Shown piece by piece: positions 11,666 through 21,170 of a stretch of 64,000 nt of DNA. The translations under genes and the position numbers were made by a program. The notes beneath the pieces are model-generated. The model was not told the origin of the DNA, made no database searches, and saw only the letters and a program-made list of their open reading frames with translations. The first letter of the stretch is position 1; each line of letters opens with the position of its first letter. Source of the DNA: Devosia sp. (GTDB lineage Bacteria > Pseudomonadota > Alphaproteobacteria > Rhizobiales > Devosiaceae). The DNA lies in assembly GCF_014860165.1 (NCBI RefSeq), contig NZ_JACZKG010000017.1:28159-92158 (forward strand), in the 5' to 3' direction.

Positions 11666-12949
11666 ATGGAATACTGGATTCTCTTCGGCGTCTTCACGGT
11701 ACTGATGGTGATCGGTACGCCGATCGCCTATTGCCTGGGCATTGCCAGCTTCGCCACCATCATCTATCTCGGCCGCCCGGCCATCGTGGTGTTCCAACAG
11801 CTCAATTCCGGCGTCTCGGCGTTCAGCCTGCTGGCCATTCCATTCTTCATCTTTGCCGGAGACCTGATGATGCGTGGCGGCATAGCCGAGCGCATCATTG
11901 CTTTCGCCGGCTCGCTGATCGGACATGTGCGTGGCGGCCTGGGGCAGGTCAATATTGCGGCGTCGACGCTGTTCGGTGGTATTTCCGGCTCGGCCGTGGC
12001 TGAGGCGGCCGCCGTCGGCGGGATCATGATCCCGCAGATGAAGGCGCGGGGCTATGGTACGGACTACGCGGTCAACGTCACCTCGATGGCGGCGCTGATC
12101 GCCCTGCTGCTGCCGCCCAGCCACAACATGATCATCTATTCGCTCTCTGGCGGCGGCAATATCTCCATTGCCGACCTGTTCACTGCAGGCATCATTCCGG
12201 GCCTGCTGCTGGCGCTGGCGCTGAGCGTCACCGCCTATATCGTGGCGGTCAAGCGCGGCTACCCGACCGAGCCCTTTCCCGGCTTCAGGAAGGCCGGTTA
12301 TTTCCTCGTCGTTGCCATTCCCGGACTGATGCTGATCGCCATCATCTTCGGCGGGGTTCGTTCGGGCATTTTTACCGCCACGGAAAGTTCGTGCATCGCG
12401 GTATTCTACGCGTTCTTCGTGACGCTGCTGGTCTATCGCTCGCTGAGCTGGAGTGAGTTCGTGCATTCGGTGCTGGGGGCGGTGCGGACGACGTCGATGG
12501 TGCTGTTCATCATCGGCGCGGCGGCGTCGTTTGGCTGGCTGATGGCCTATCTCAAGGTGGCGATCATTCTCACCGACGGAATCGCGGCGATCTCGAGCGA
12601 TCCGCTGGTGGTGCTGCTGCTGATCAACGTTCTGCTGCTGGTGCTCGGTACCTTCATGGATATGGGGCCGCTCATCATCATCACCACGCCCATCTTCCTG
12701 CCGATCGCCAAGTCCTTTGGCATCGACCCCGTGCATTTCGGGGTGATCATGATCCTCAACCTGGGCATCGGGCTCAACACGCCGCCGCTGGGGCCGGTGC
12801 AGTTCGTTGCCGCGGCCGTGGGCAAGATATCGGTCTGGGATGCGATGAAGAGCATCTGGCCATTCTATCTGGCCGGGATCGTCGTGCTGGGGCTCGTTAC
12901 CTACATTCCGGCGCTGTCGCTCTGGCTGCCGGCGCTGTTCCGGGGATAG
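11666..12949 (+). CDS. dctM: TRAP transporter large permease DctM
   Basis: IPFFIFAGDLMMRGGIAERII; GISGSAVAEAAAVGGIMIPQMK; LNLGIGLNTPPLGP. Confidence 0.96.
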   Translation: MEYWILFGVFTVLMVIGTPIAYCLGIASFATIIYLGRPAIVVFQQLNSGVSAFSLLAIPFFIFAGDLMMRGGIAERIIAFAGSLIGHVRGGLGQVNIAASTLFGGISGSAVAEAAAVGGIMIPQMKARGYGTDYAVNVTSMAALIALLLPPSHNMIIYSLSGGGNISIADLFTAGIIPGLLLALALSVTAYIVAVKRGYPTEPFPGFRKAGYFLVVAIPGLMLIAIIFGGVRSGIFTATESSCIAVFYAFFVTLLVYRSLSWSEFVHSVLGAVRTTSMVLFIIGAAASFGWLMAYLKVAIILTDGIAAISSDPLVVLLLINVLLLVLGTFMDMGPLIIITTPIFLPIAKSFGIDPVHFGVIMILNLGIGLNTPPLGPVQFVAAAVGKISVWDAMKSIWPFYLAGIVVLGLVTYIPALSLWLPALFRG

Positions 12950-12953
12950 GGTG

Positions 12954-13703
12954 ATGAGTCTCAGCGACGAGATGACAATTCCCGGGCGCAAGCCGAAGCT
13001 GGCTGACCTCGTGATCGGGACGCTGCGCAAGCGCATCAGCGCCGGCGAATACCGCGCAGGCACCAAGCTGCCGACCGAGAGCCAGATGACCACGATATTC
13101 GGCGTCAGCCGCACCGTGGTGCGGGAGGCGATCGCGGCCTTGTCGGCCGATGGACTGGTGCAGCCGCGGCAGGGGGCCGGGGTGTTCGTCGTCGGCAATG
13201 CGGCGAGCCCATTCACGGCAATCGGCGCGGACACGTCCAACAAGATTTCGGTCGCCATCAATGTGCTCGAAGTGCGCATGGGGATCGAGATCGAGTCGGC
13301 GGGGCTGGCGGCGCTGCGTCGCAGCGCCAGCCAGGAGGCGGCGATCCAGGAGGCGTGGAACGAGTTCGAGCGGCTGATGAAGCTCGGGACGCCCACGGGC
13401 AAGACCGATTTCGCCTTTCATCGCGCCATCGCGGCGGCGACGAACAATCCATTCTACATCGAGGTGCTGGACGGGCTGGGCAGCCGGACCATTCCCTGTG
13501 ACGTGGCTTCGCCATGGGGCACGGAAAGCGTGCTGACATTCGAATATCAGGCGGGGCTGCAACGGGAGCACCTGGCCATTCTCAAGGCCATTTCGGCGCA
13601 GGATGCCGGGGCGGCGCGCGAGGCGATGCGCCAGCATCTGTCGCTGAGCCAGGAGCGCTATCGCCAGCGGCTGCGTGAACAATCGACGGCAAAACAGGAC
13701 TGA
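12954..13703 (+). CDS. FadR/GntR family transcriptional regulator
   Basis: LPTESQMTTIFGVSRTVVREAIAALSADGLVQPRQGAGVFV; FCD-like C-terminus. Confidence 0.93.
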   Translation: MSLSDEMTIPGRKPKLADLVIGTLRKRISAGEYRAGTKLPTESQMTTIFGVSRTVVREAIAALSADGLVQPRQGAGVFVVGNAASPFTAIGADTSNKISVAINVLEVRMGIEIESAGLAALRRSASQEAAIQEAWNEFERLMKLGTPTGKTDFAFHRAIAAATNNPFYIEVLDGLGSRTIPCDVASPWGTESVLTFEYQAGLQREHLAILKAISAQDAGAAREAMRQHLSLSQERYRQRLREQSTAKQD

Positions 13704-13705
13704 GC

Positions 13706-14536
13706 ATGAGTACCGATTTCGACATCCGCTTCGCCATTGACCCGGTCAGCGCCGCCACCATGAATACCGAGGAGCTGCGCGACCATTTCCTGGTCAACGA
13801 CCTGTTCGTTCCTGGCGCTGTCAACTGGACCTATACCCACTACGACCGCATGGCGGTGGGCAGCGCGGCGCCAGACGCCAAGCCACTGGTGCTGGAGACC
13901 ATCAAGCCGACCGGCACGGAGAACTTTCTCGACCGGCGTGAGCTGATCGCCGCCAATATCGGCGAGGCGGGAACAATCACGGTTGATGGTACCGATTATG
14001 CAGTGGGCGCGCGCGACATGCTTTATGTGGGCATGGGCGCCCAGGATGTGCGGTTTGCCGGCCAGGGCGCCAAGTTCTACCTGCTCAGCGCCCCGGCCCA
14101 TGCCAGCCATCCCACGACCCTGATCAGGCAGAGCGACGCCAAGCGGCTGGATCTCGGGAGCCAGGAGACGGCGAACGAGCGCAGCATCTTCCAGTTCGTC
14201 AATGCCGACAGCGTCAAGACCTGCCAATTGGTGGTGGGGCTGACCAGCTTCGCGCCCGGCTCGGTGTGGAACACCATGCCGGCGCATGTGCATGACCGGC
14301 GCATGGAGGCCTATCTCTATTTCGACCTCAAGCCGGATGCCTTCGTGGTGCATCTGATGGGCGAGCCGGACGAGACGCGGCACCTGATCGTGCGCAATGA
14401 GGAGGCGGTGATCTCGCCGCCCTGGTCGATCCATTCGGGCGCGGGGACGGGGGCCTATACCTTCATCTGGGCGATGGCCGGCGACAATGTCGACTATACC
14501 GATGTCGACAAGATCGGCATGGACGAATTGCTGTGA
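13706..14536 (+). CDS. kduI: 5-dehydro-4-deoxy-D-glucuronate isomerase
   Basis: DHFLVNDLFVPGAVNWTYTHYDRMAVGSA; MPAHVHDRRMEAYLYFDL. Confidence 0.95.
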   Translation: MSTDFDIRFAIDPVSAATMNTEELRDHFLVNDLFVPGAVNWTYTHYDRMAVGSAAPDAKPLVLETIKPTGTENFLDRRELIAANIGEAGTITVDGTDYAVGARDMLYVGMGAQDVRFAGQGAKFYLLSAPAHASHPTTLIRQSDAKRLDLGSQETANERSIFQFVNADSVKTCQLVVGLTSFAPGSVWNTMPAHVHDRRMEAYLYFDLKPDAFVVHLMGEPDETRHLIVRNEEAVISPPWSIHSGAGTGAYTFIWAMAGDNVDYTDVDKIGMDELL

Positions 14537-15297
14537 GCGATCTCAGCGCATTCAGCCTCGCCGGCAAGACCATCATGGTCACGGGCGCCAATACCGGGAT
14601 CGGGCAGGGCATCGCGCTATCGGTGGCCCGGGCCGGCGGCAGGGTGATCGGGGTCGGGCGCTCCAGCATGGAGGAGACGGAAGGCCTGGTCCGCGGCGCC
14701 GGGGCAGCCTTTGTCGGCATGGGCGCCGATCTCTCGTCGGTGCCGGCGGCGCAGGACATGTTCGAGGCGGCGTGGATCGCCCATGGGCCGATCGACGGGC
14801 TGGTCAACAATGCCGGCATCATCAAGCGGGTGGACGCGGTGGACTTCACCGAAGCCGACTGGGACCAGGTGATGGACATCAATCTCAAGACGATGTTCTT
14901 CCTGTGCCAGGCGCTGGGGCGGAAGGCGATCGAGGCTGGACGGGCCGCCAGGATCGTCAATATCGCGTCGATGCTGAGCTTTCAGGGCGGTATTCGCGTC
15001 GCCAGCTATACGGCCTCGAAAAGCGGTGTGCTGGGTATTACGCGGCTGCTGGCCAATGAGTGGGCGGCCAAGGGCATCAACGTGAACTCGATCGCGCCAG
15101 GCTATATCGAGACCAACAATACCGAGGCTTTGCGGGCCGATCCCGACCGTTCGGCATCCATTCTCGGACGCATTCCGGCGGGACGCTGGGGCGTACCGTC
15201 CGACATTGGCGACGCGGCGGTGTTCCTGCTGTCGGGCGCTTCCAACTATATGCATGGCGCCGTCATCCCGGTGGATGGCGGGTGGCTGGCGAGGTAA
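14533..15297 (+). CDS. kduD: 2-dehydro-3-deoxy-D-gluconate 5-dehydrogenase (SDR)
   Basis: FSLAGKTIMVTGANTGIGQGIA; GTG start overlaps the kduI stop by 4 nt. Confidence 0.93.
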   Translation: MSDLSAFSLAGKTIMVTGANTGIGQGIALSVARAGGRVIGVGRSSMEETEGLVRGAGAAFVGMGADLSSVPAAQDMFEAAWIAHGPIDGLVNNAGIIKRVDAVDFTEADWDQVMDINLKTMFFLCQALGRKAIEAGRAARIVNIASMLSFQGGIRVASYTASKSGVLGITRLLANEWAAKGINVNSIAPGYIETNNTEALRADPDRSASILGRIPAGRWGVPSDIGDAAVFLLSGASNYMHGAVIPVDGGWLAR

Positions 15298-15303
15298 ATC
15301 AGA

Positions 15304-15639
15304 GTGACTGAACAGAAACTGTTCGCGCAGGCGGATGAGGGCGAGACGGTGGTGCTCGCGCCGGGCAATACGCGGCGCGTGCTGATCCATACGCCCGAGC
15401 TGATGCAGGTGGAATTCGGCTTCGACAAGGGCGCGGTCGGGGCGCTGCATAGTCATCCGCATGTGCAGGTGAGCTATGTGGCCGAGGGGACCTTCGAGGT
15501 GACGATCGACGGCAAGACGGCAGTCGTTGGCACGGGGGGCAGCTTCATCGTGCCATCTGGGCTGGTGCATGGTGTGGTGGCGCTGGAGAAGGGGCGACTG
15601 GTTGATGTGTTTACGCCGCTGCGGGCGGACTTCTTGTAG
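15304..15639 (+). CDS. cupin domain protein, KdgF-like
   Basis: GALHSHPHVQVSYVAEGTFEVTIDGK; fourth gene of the kdu operon. Confidence 0.85.
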   Translation: MTEQKLFAQADEGETVVLAPGNTRRVLIHTPELMQVEFGFDKGAVGALHSHPHVQVSYVAEGTFEVTIDGKTAVVGTGGSFIVPSGLVHGVVALEKGRLVDVFTPLRADFL

Positions 15640-15661
15640 GGTGAGGTCTCCTCACACGCCG

Positions 15662-15767
15662 CGGTGTCATTCCGGCGAAGGCCGGAATCCATGCGGCGAG
15701 CGCGCCACACGCTGGATGTCGCTGAGGACCACGGACGTGGATTCCGGCCTTCGCCGGAATGACACCG
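15662..15767. repeat. intergenic repeat with 30-nt perfect inverted arms
   Basis: Arms 15662-15691 and 15738-15767 (cggtgtcattccggcgaaggccggaatcca / tggattccggccttcgccggaatgacaccg). Confidence 0.9.
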
Positions 15768-15786
15768 TGGTTGGGTTGGCTAGAGA

Positions 15787-16407
15787 TCACCCGATCTCCT
15801 CCAGCATCGCTGCATAGGCCTCGTCATGCCTTCCGGCCCAGTTGGGTTTGCCCGGCCCGGTGAATCGGCCCCGTCTCGGCGGGATGAAGCTGTAGATCTT
15901 GCGCTCCGATTCTTGGCGCCATTGCAGGTTGAAGGCGGCGAGCCTGGGGAAGAATTCCATGTCGGAATAGGGGAGGTGGTCATGCACCCACCAGGCCATG
16001 GCTTCCCAATCGCCGGTGCGCTCGTAATAGGGCACGAAGCGGTTGACGACCACGCAGGCGGTGGCGCCCATGCGGCCGCTGGCGTCGCGGCGGTCCCAGA
16101 TGTGGCCGGCATAGTTGGTTTCGTTGCGGCCGCAATTGAGCTTGTTGATATTGCCGAAATGGTTGACCTCGGGCGAGCGATAGGCGGAGCGGATGGAGAT
16201 CTTGCCGAAACGGGCCTGCAGCGGTTCGAGCAGGGTTTCGCAGAGCACTCTGCCGGCGGCGATGGCGAGGTCCGGATCATCGGGGATGTTCTGGAAACCG
16301 TGGATCACGGCGATCTCGGAATAGAGAAAATCGCGCAGGAAGAAGTTCTCGCTGAGCCTGACACGGCCGAGATCTTCGAGGCCTTTGACGGATTTGGGCT
16401 GGCGCAT
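15787..16407 (-). CDS. peptidase M15-like protein
   Basis: LSENFFLRDFLYSEIA...ISIRSAYRSPEVNHFGNINKLNC; start at MRQPKSV preferred. Confidence 0.6.
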   Translation of the reverse strand: MRQPKSVKGLEDLGRVRLSENFFLRDFLYSEIAVIHGFQNIPDDPDLAIAAGRVLCETLLEPLQARFGKISIRSAYRSPEVNHFGNINKLNCGRNETNYAGHIWDRRDASGRMGATACVVVNRFVPYYERTGDWEAMAWWVHDHLPYSDMEFFPRLAAFNLQWRQESERKIYSFIPPRRGRFTGPGKPNWAGRHDEAYAAMLEEIG

Positions 16408-16481
16408 GGCGGCTCTCACTGGACGCGGCAATCTCTTGCGGTAACGTGGCGCCGCACAACCCGGTTTCGACAGGACGCCTG

Positions 16482-17093
16482 ATGCTCGAGGTCATTTTCT
16501 ACATCGCCATTACCGCCGAGGCGATGACCGCGGCACTGGCCGCCGGGCGGCGCAAGATGGACTGGTTCGGCGTGTGCCTGCTGGCCTGCGTCACCGCCCT
16601 GGGCGGGGGAACCATCCGGGACATCTTTCTCGACCACTATCCGCTGTACTGGGTCAGGAACCCCTATGTGCTGCTGCTGGTCTGCGGGGCGGCGCTGCTG
16701 ACCATCGCCATGGCCCGGGTGGTGGATCGGCTTCGCTGGCCGTTCCTGCTGCTGGATGGGCTGGGGCTGGTGGTCTTCACCATCATTGGCTGCAACATCG
16801 CCATGGAAATGGGGTCCCATCCGCTGATCGTGCTGATTGCTGGCATGGTGACCGGCATTTTCGGCGGCATCCTGCGCGACGTGCTGTGCAATGACGTGCC
16901 GCTGGTGTTCCGGGGCGAGCTCTATGCCACCGTCTCGATCGTGACCGGGGCGATCTACTATTTCGGCCTTGCCGCCAATATCTACCCCGATGTGGTGATC
17001 ATCGCGGCCATTGCCGTGGGTTTCCCGCTGCGCGTGCTGGCCATCGTCAAGAAGTGGGAAATGCCCAAATTCGTCTATGACAAGGAGCTGTGA
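16482..17093 (+). CDS. trimeric intracellular cation channel family protein (YadS/YicG, UPF0126)
   Basis: ITAEAMTAALAAGRRKMDWFGVCLLACVTALGGGTIRDIFL; GGILRDVL. Confidence 0.93.
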   Translation: MLEVIFYIAITAEAMTAALAAGRRKMDWFGVCLLACVTALGGGTIRDIFLDHYPLYWVRNPYVLLLVCGAALLTIAMARVVDRLRWPFLLLDGLGLVVFTIIGCNIAMEMGSHPLIVLIAGMVTGIFGGILRDVLCNDVPLVFRGELYATVSIVTGAIYYFGLAANIYPDVVIIAAIAVGFPLRVLAIVKKWEMPKFVYDKEL

Positions 17094-17440
17094 TGAAACC
17101 AGTGCGCATCGTGCTGTCGCGTCGCGCGGGGTTTGACCTGCAGGCCGTTTCACAGGCGCTGAACGGACTGCCGGCGCAATCGGTGGCGCGTCCCGGGCCG
17201 TGGGGCAATCCTTTCACCATTGCCGAGGTGATGGAGGAGGCTGGGCTCGACAAAGAAGCCGCCCAGGCCGAGGCGGTGGCGCGCTACGGGCGCTGGATCG
17301 CGGGCGAACTCAAGGGGCCAAAGCCGCCGCCGGCCCGCGAGAGAATCCGGACCGAGCTGGCGGGCAGGAACCTTGCCTGCTGGTGCCGCGAAGGCTCGCC
17401 CTGTCATGTCGATGCGCTGCTCAGGTTGGCCAACGAATAG
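17093..17440 (+). CDS. DUF4326 domain-containing protein
   Basis: SVARPGPWGNPFTI...NLACWCREGSPCHVDALLRLAN. Confidence 0.85.
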   Translation: MKPVRIVLSRRAGFDLQAVSQALNGLPAQSVARPGPWGNPFTIAEVMEEAGLDKEAAQAEAVARYGRWIAGELKGPKPPPARERIRTELAGRNLACWCREGSPCHVDALLRLANE

Positions 17441-17501
17441 GACTTTCGCGCCGTGCCACGATGTGGCAAGGCACTACCATACAAGAAGACGGAGCCTGAT
17501 T

Positions 17502-18713
17502 TTGCGACAGACTTGGCGGTGGTTCGGTCCCAAGGACCTGTGCAGCATCGACGACATTACCCAGGTGGGTGCGATGGGGGTCGTCAGCGCCCTGCATCAT
17601 GTGCCCAATGGTGCTGTGTGGACGCCTGAGGAAATCGCCAAACGGCATGCCGAAATCGGCACACGCAAGGACGGGACGCCATCGGGCCTGACCTGGGACG
17701 TGGTGGAAAGCCTGCCGGTCTCCGAGGATATCAAGAAGCAGAAGAATGCCTGGCGCGAGCATATCGAGACCTACAAGATCTCGATGCGGAACCTCGCCGA
17801 CAGCGGCATCGAGGTCATCTGCTACAATTTCATGCCGGTGCTGGACTGGACGCGCACCGACCTGCGCTGGGCAGTGCCCAATGGCGGTTCGTGCATGCGG
17901 TTCGACATCAACGACTTCGCCGCATTCGACATCCATGTCCTGCAGCGCCGGGGCGCCGCGGCCGACTACACCAATGCCATTGCCGACGAGGCGGAGCGGC
18001 GCTTTGCCGGCATGGACGATGCCGAACGCAAGCAGCTGGCGCGCAATGTCACCATGGGCCTGCCAGGCTCGACGGAGTCGATGACGCTAGAGGATGTCCA
18101 AGCGCATCTGGACGAATATGGCGCCATCACCCGCGAGCGGCTGCGCGCCAATTTCGTCGATTTCCTCGATGCGGTGGTCCCCACCGCCGAAGACCTGGGC
18201 CTGCGGTTGTGCTGCCATCCCGATGATCCGCCGTTCGCGCTGCTCGGCCTGCCCAGGGTGATGTCGACCGCGGCCGACTACCAGTACATCCTGGATGCCG
18301 TGAACAGCCCGGCCAATGGCATGACCTTCTGCACCGGCTCGCTGGGGGCGCGGCCGGACAACGACCTGCCCACCATGTTCGAACAGTTCGCCGACAAGGT
18401 GCATTTCCTGCACCTGCGCAACGTCAAGCGCGACAATGACGATGTCATGGGCTCGTTCTACGAGGCCGAGCACCTGGCCGGGGATACCGACATGGTCGCC
18501 GTCATTGCGGCGGTGGTGCGTGAGGAGCGTCGACGCAAGGCGGCCGGGCGCAAGGACCATGTCATTCCCATGCGTCCGGACCACGGCCAGGACATCCTGG
18601 ACGATCTGGGACGGCGTTCGCAGCCGGGTTATCCCACTATCGGCAGGATGAAGGGACTGGCGGAACTGCGAGGGGTCGTGACGGCGCTGGAGCATGCCGA
18701 GTTCGGGCTCTAG
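17502..18713 (+). CDS. uxuA: mannonate dehydratase (TTG start)
   Basis: QTWRWFGPKDLCSIDDITQVGAMGVVSALHHVPNGAVW; HLRNVKRD; MRPDHGQDILDDL. Confidence 0.95.
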   Translation: MRQTWRWFGPKDLCSIDDITQVGAMGVVSALHHVPNGAVWTPEEIAKRHAEIGTRKDGTPSGLTWDVVESLPVSEDIKKQKNAWREHIETYKISMRNLADSGIEVICYNFMPVLDWTRTDLRWAVPNGGSCMRFDINDFAAFDIHVLQRRGAAADYTNAIADEAERRFAGMDDAERKQLARNVTMGLPGSTESMTLEDVQAHLDEYGAITRERLRANFVDFLDAVVPTAEDLGLRLCCHPDDPPFALLGLPRVMSTAADYQYILDAVNSPANGMTFCTGSLGARPDNDLPTMFEQFADKVHFLHLRNVKRDNDDVMGSFYEAEHLAGDTDMVAVIAAVVREERRRKAAGRKDHVIPMRPDHGQDILDDLGRRSQPGYPTIGRMKGLAELRGVVTALEHAEFGL

Positions 18714-18808
18714 AGGCGCCCGAATACCTTCACGTTCCGAACAATAGTTTACCACTTGTCAAAATGTTGGGCCCAAAGTCGTGGTGAGTTATTGCGCGAG
18801 GCGCTCCC

Positions 18809-20704
18809 TTGGCCTTCCTGACCTTTCTGCAGCGGGTGATGAACTGGTTCGTCCCCGAGCACCTGAGCGGGGACCTGCATACGCGCAAGCGTGTGCAGAT
18901 GTTCATCATCAGCCATGTGTTCGGACCGATCATCGCCACGCCGATCCCGCTGTTCCTGTGGTTCAATGATCCGCGGCCCTGGCCGCAGGTGCCGATCCTG
19001 GCGGCGTCCATCTACGGCTTCTGGCCATTCCTGGCGCTGGTGAAGCTGTTTCCGCGCGCCTATACGCCGCTGGCCATGGCCTCGGTGCTCAATCTCACCT
19101 TCTGCATCCTGTGGGGCACCTATAACTATGGGGGAGCAAGTTCCCCGTTCCTCGTCTGGCTGGTGCTGACGCCGCTGCTGGCCTTCATGTATATGGGCTC
19201 GACCTGGACAGCGCGCATCTTCGTGCTTGGCCAGATCACCCTGGGCATTGCCGGACTTTACGGCGCCTATCTCTATACCGACTTCCCCGTGCATATCCCA
19301 GTGGAGAACATGGTCGTGGCGGGGGTGCTGTCGGCGCTGGGCTCGAACATCTACGTGTTCATGATGGCGGCCTATTATTCCAGCGTGGTGGATAGCCAGT
19401 CCGAGCTGATCAAGGAAATCGACCGCCACCAATCCACGCTCAAGGCCCTGACCCGCGCCAAGGACGATGCCGAGCGTGCCAACGGCGCCAAGTCGGAATT
19501 CCTGGCCAAGATGAGCCACGAGCTGCGCACGCCGCTCAATGCGGTGCTTGGCTATTCCGAACTGCTGCTCGAAGACGCCGAACTCGACGGGCGGGGCGAA
19601 CAGATCGCCGACCTGCAGAAGATCAGTGCCGCCGGCAAGCATCTGCTGGCCATGGTCAACGACATTCTCGACATCTCCAAGATCGAGGCGGGCAAGATGG
19701 TCCTGCATGTGGAGAATGTCGACCTCGACAAGCTGATCGACGAGATCGAGGCGACGGCCCGTCCGCTGGCGGCCAAGAATGCCAACAGCTTCATGGTCGA
19801 GCGCGGCCCCGATCTCGGCGTCATGCGGGCCGATATTACCAAGCTGCGCCAGGCGATCTTCAACCTTCTCTCCAATGCCGCCAAGTTCACGCAGAACGGG
19901 CAGATAACCCTGAGCGTCAAGCGGAACGGGGACTGGATGGAAATTGCCGTTGCCGATACGGGCATCGGTATCTCCCAGGAACAACAGAAGGTGCTGTTCT
20001 CCAATTTCACCCAGGCCAGTTCCAAGATTGCTGCGGTCTATGGTGGCACTGGGCTGGGCCTGTCGCTGAGCCAGAATCTGTGCCGGTTGATGGGCGGGCG
20101 GATCGAGATCGAAAGCGAATCTGGAAAGGGCAGTCTGTTCACCATTCGGCTGCCAGCGCAGGTGGAACAAGCCGCTGCCGAGCCCATCATATCGGCGCTG
20201 CCACTGCCGCTGCGCCACAAGCAGGCCGGGTTTCCTGCCGATGGCGAGGCCGAAGCGGACGAGGCCGCGGCCGGGCGCGCCGGATCGAGCCGAGATGCCA
20301 CCATCCCCGACCAGCGGCCACGCCTGCTCGTGGTCGATGACGACCGCAGCTTCCTCGAACTGGCCGAACGCCTCTTCGCGCGGGAAGGCTACACGCCGAT
20401 CTGTACCGACGCGCCGCAATCGGCGCTGCAGATTGCCCGGACAGTCAAGCCAGCGGCGATCTTCCTTGACATACTAATGCCAGGATTTGATGGCTGGGAT
20501 GTGCTGGCGGCGCTCAAAGCAGATCCGGTCACCGCAGACATCCCGGTCTTCATGATCTCAATCCTCAGCGAACGCTCAAAGGCGCTGGCGGCCGGGGCGG
20601 ACGGGATCGTGATGAAGCCGTTTGACGGCAGCAAGGTCAAGGCAGCTCTTGCGGGGCTCAAGGCCACGCGTGGTCAGCTGCGCGCCAAGGCCGTCAACGG
20701 ATAG
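18809..20704 (+). CDS. hybrid sensor histidine kinase, six predicted TM helices, HisKA-HATPase-REC
   Basis: Six hydrophobic segments in the first ~190 aa; FLAKMSHELRTPLNAVLGYSE; GGTGLGLSLSQNLCRLMGG; REC LLVVDDDRSFLELAE...AIFLDILMPGFDGW...MKPFDG. TTG 18809 or ATG 18839 start. Confidence 0.92.
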   Translation: MAFLTFLQRVMNWFVPEHLSGDLHTRKRVQMFIISHVFGPIIATPIPLFLWFNDPRPWPQVPILAASIYGFWPFLALVKLFPRAYTPLAMASVLNLTFCILWGTYNYGGASSPFLVWLVLTPLLAFMYMGSTWTARIFVLGQITLGIAGLYGAYLYTDFPVHIPVENMVVAGVLSALGSNIYVFMMAAYYSSVVDSQSELIKEIDRHQSTLKALTRAKDDAERANGAKSEFLAKMSHELRTPLNAVLGYSELLLEDAELDGRGEQIADLQKISAAGKHLLAMVNDILDISKIEAGKMVLHVENVDLDKLIDEIEATARPLAAKNANSFMVERGPDLGVMRADITKLRQAIFNLLSNAAKFTQNGQITLSVKRNGDWMEIAVADTGIGISQEQQKVLFSNFTQASSKIAAVYGGTGLGLSLSQNLCRLMGGRIEIESESGKGSLFTIRLPAQVEQAAAEPIISALPLPLRHKQAGFPADGEAEADEAAAGRAGSSRDATIPDQRPRLLVVDDDRSFLELAERLFAREGYTPICTDAPQSALQIARTVKPAAIFLDILMPGFDGWDVLAALKADPVTADIPVFMISILSERSKALAAGADGIVMKPFDGSKVKAALAGLKATRGQLRAKAVNG

Positions 20705-20718
20705 GACGGAGTTTCGAG

Positions 20719-21114
20719 ATGGCACTGGTTTTGATCGTCGAGGACAATCCGATCAATCGCGACGTGCTTGGCCGGCGGCTGGAACGACGTGGCTTCTCCA
20801 TCCGCTTCGCCGAGGACGGACCGAGCGGCATCGCGGCTGCCAAGGCCCTGATGCCCGACGTGATCCTGATGGATATCGGCCTGGGCGAAATGGATGGCTG
20901 CGAAGCGACGCGCCGCATCCATGCCGATCCGGAAATGGCGGCCATGCCGATCATCGCGCTCACCGCCAGCGCGTTTGAAAGCGATCGGGCCAAGGCCCTG
21001 GCCGCCGGCTGCATCGACTTCGAGACCAAGCCGGTGGACCTGCCGCGCCTGCTGGGCAAGATGCAGGCCGTGCTGGGGCCCAAGACCCCGGCAGCGGCCA
21101 TGAGTTTCGGATAG
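20719..21114 (+). CDS. single-domain response regulator (CheY/DivK-like)
   Basis: LIVEDNPINRDVLGRRLERRGF...DVILMDIGLGEMDGCEATRRI...TKPVD. Confidence 0.95.
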   Translation: MALVLIVEDNPINRDVLGRRLERRGFSIRFAEDGPSGIAAAKALMPDVILMDIGLGEMDGCEATRRIHADPEMAAMPIIALTASAFESDRAKALAAGCIDFETKPVDLPRLLGKMQAVLGPKTPAAAMSFG

Positions 21115-21170
21115 GCTTCGCCCGCTCTGCGCCCCCTGAGGGGCAACGGCTGCGGCGGGGCGCCGTGCAG

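Noticed and set aside
11537-13402. 621-aa minus-strand ORF across dctM and the FadR-type regulator
   Set aside because: Spans two well-supported sense genes and is compositionally biased (HDDQ/RRR-rich).
15662-15767. 30-nt inverted repeats considered as terminal repeats of an IS/MITE
   Set aside because: Only 46 nt between arms and no clear target-site duplication; matches an intergenic REP-type palindrome better.
17373-17502. Upstream extension of uxuA (ORF start 17373)
   Set aside because: Overlaps the DUF4326 gene; conserved UxuA N-terminus begins at the TTG 17502 (QTWRWFGP).
18734-18760. GTTCC upstream of the hybrid kinase as a minus-strand EcfG promoter
   Set aside because: No CGTT at proper spacing and it would read into uxuA antisense.
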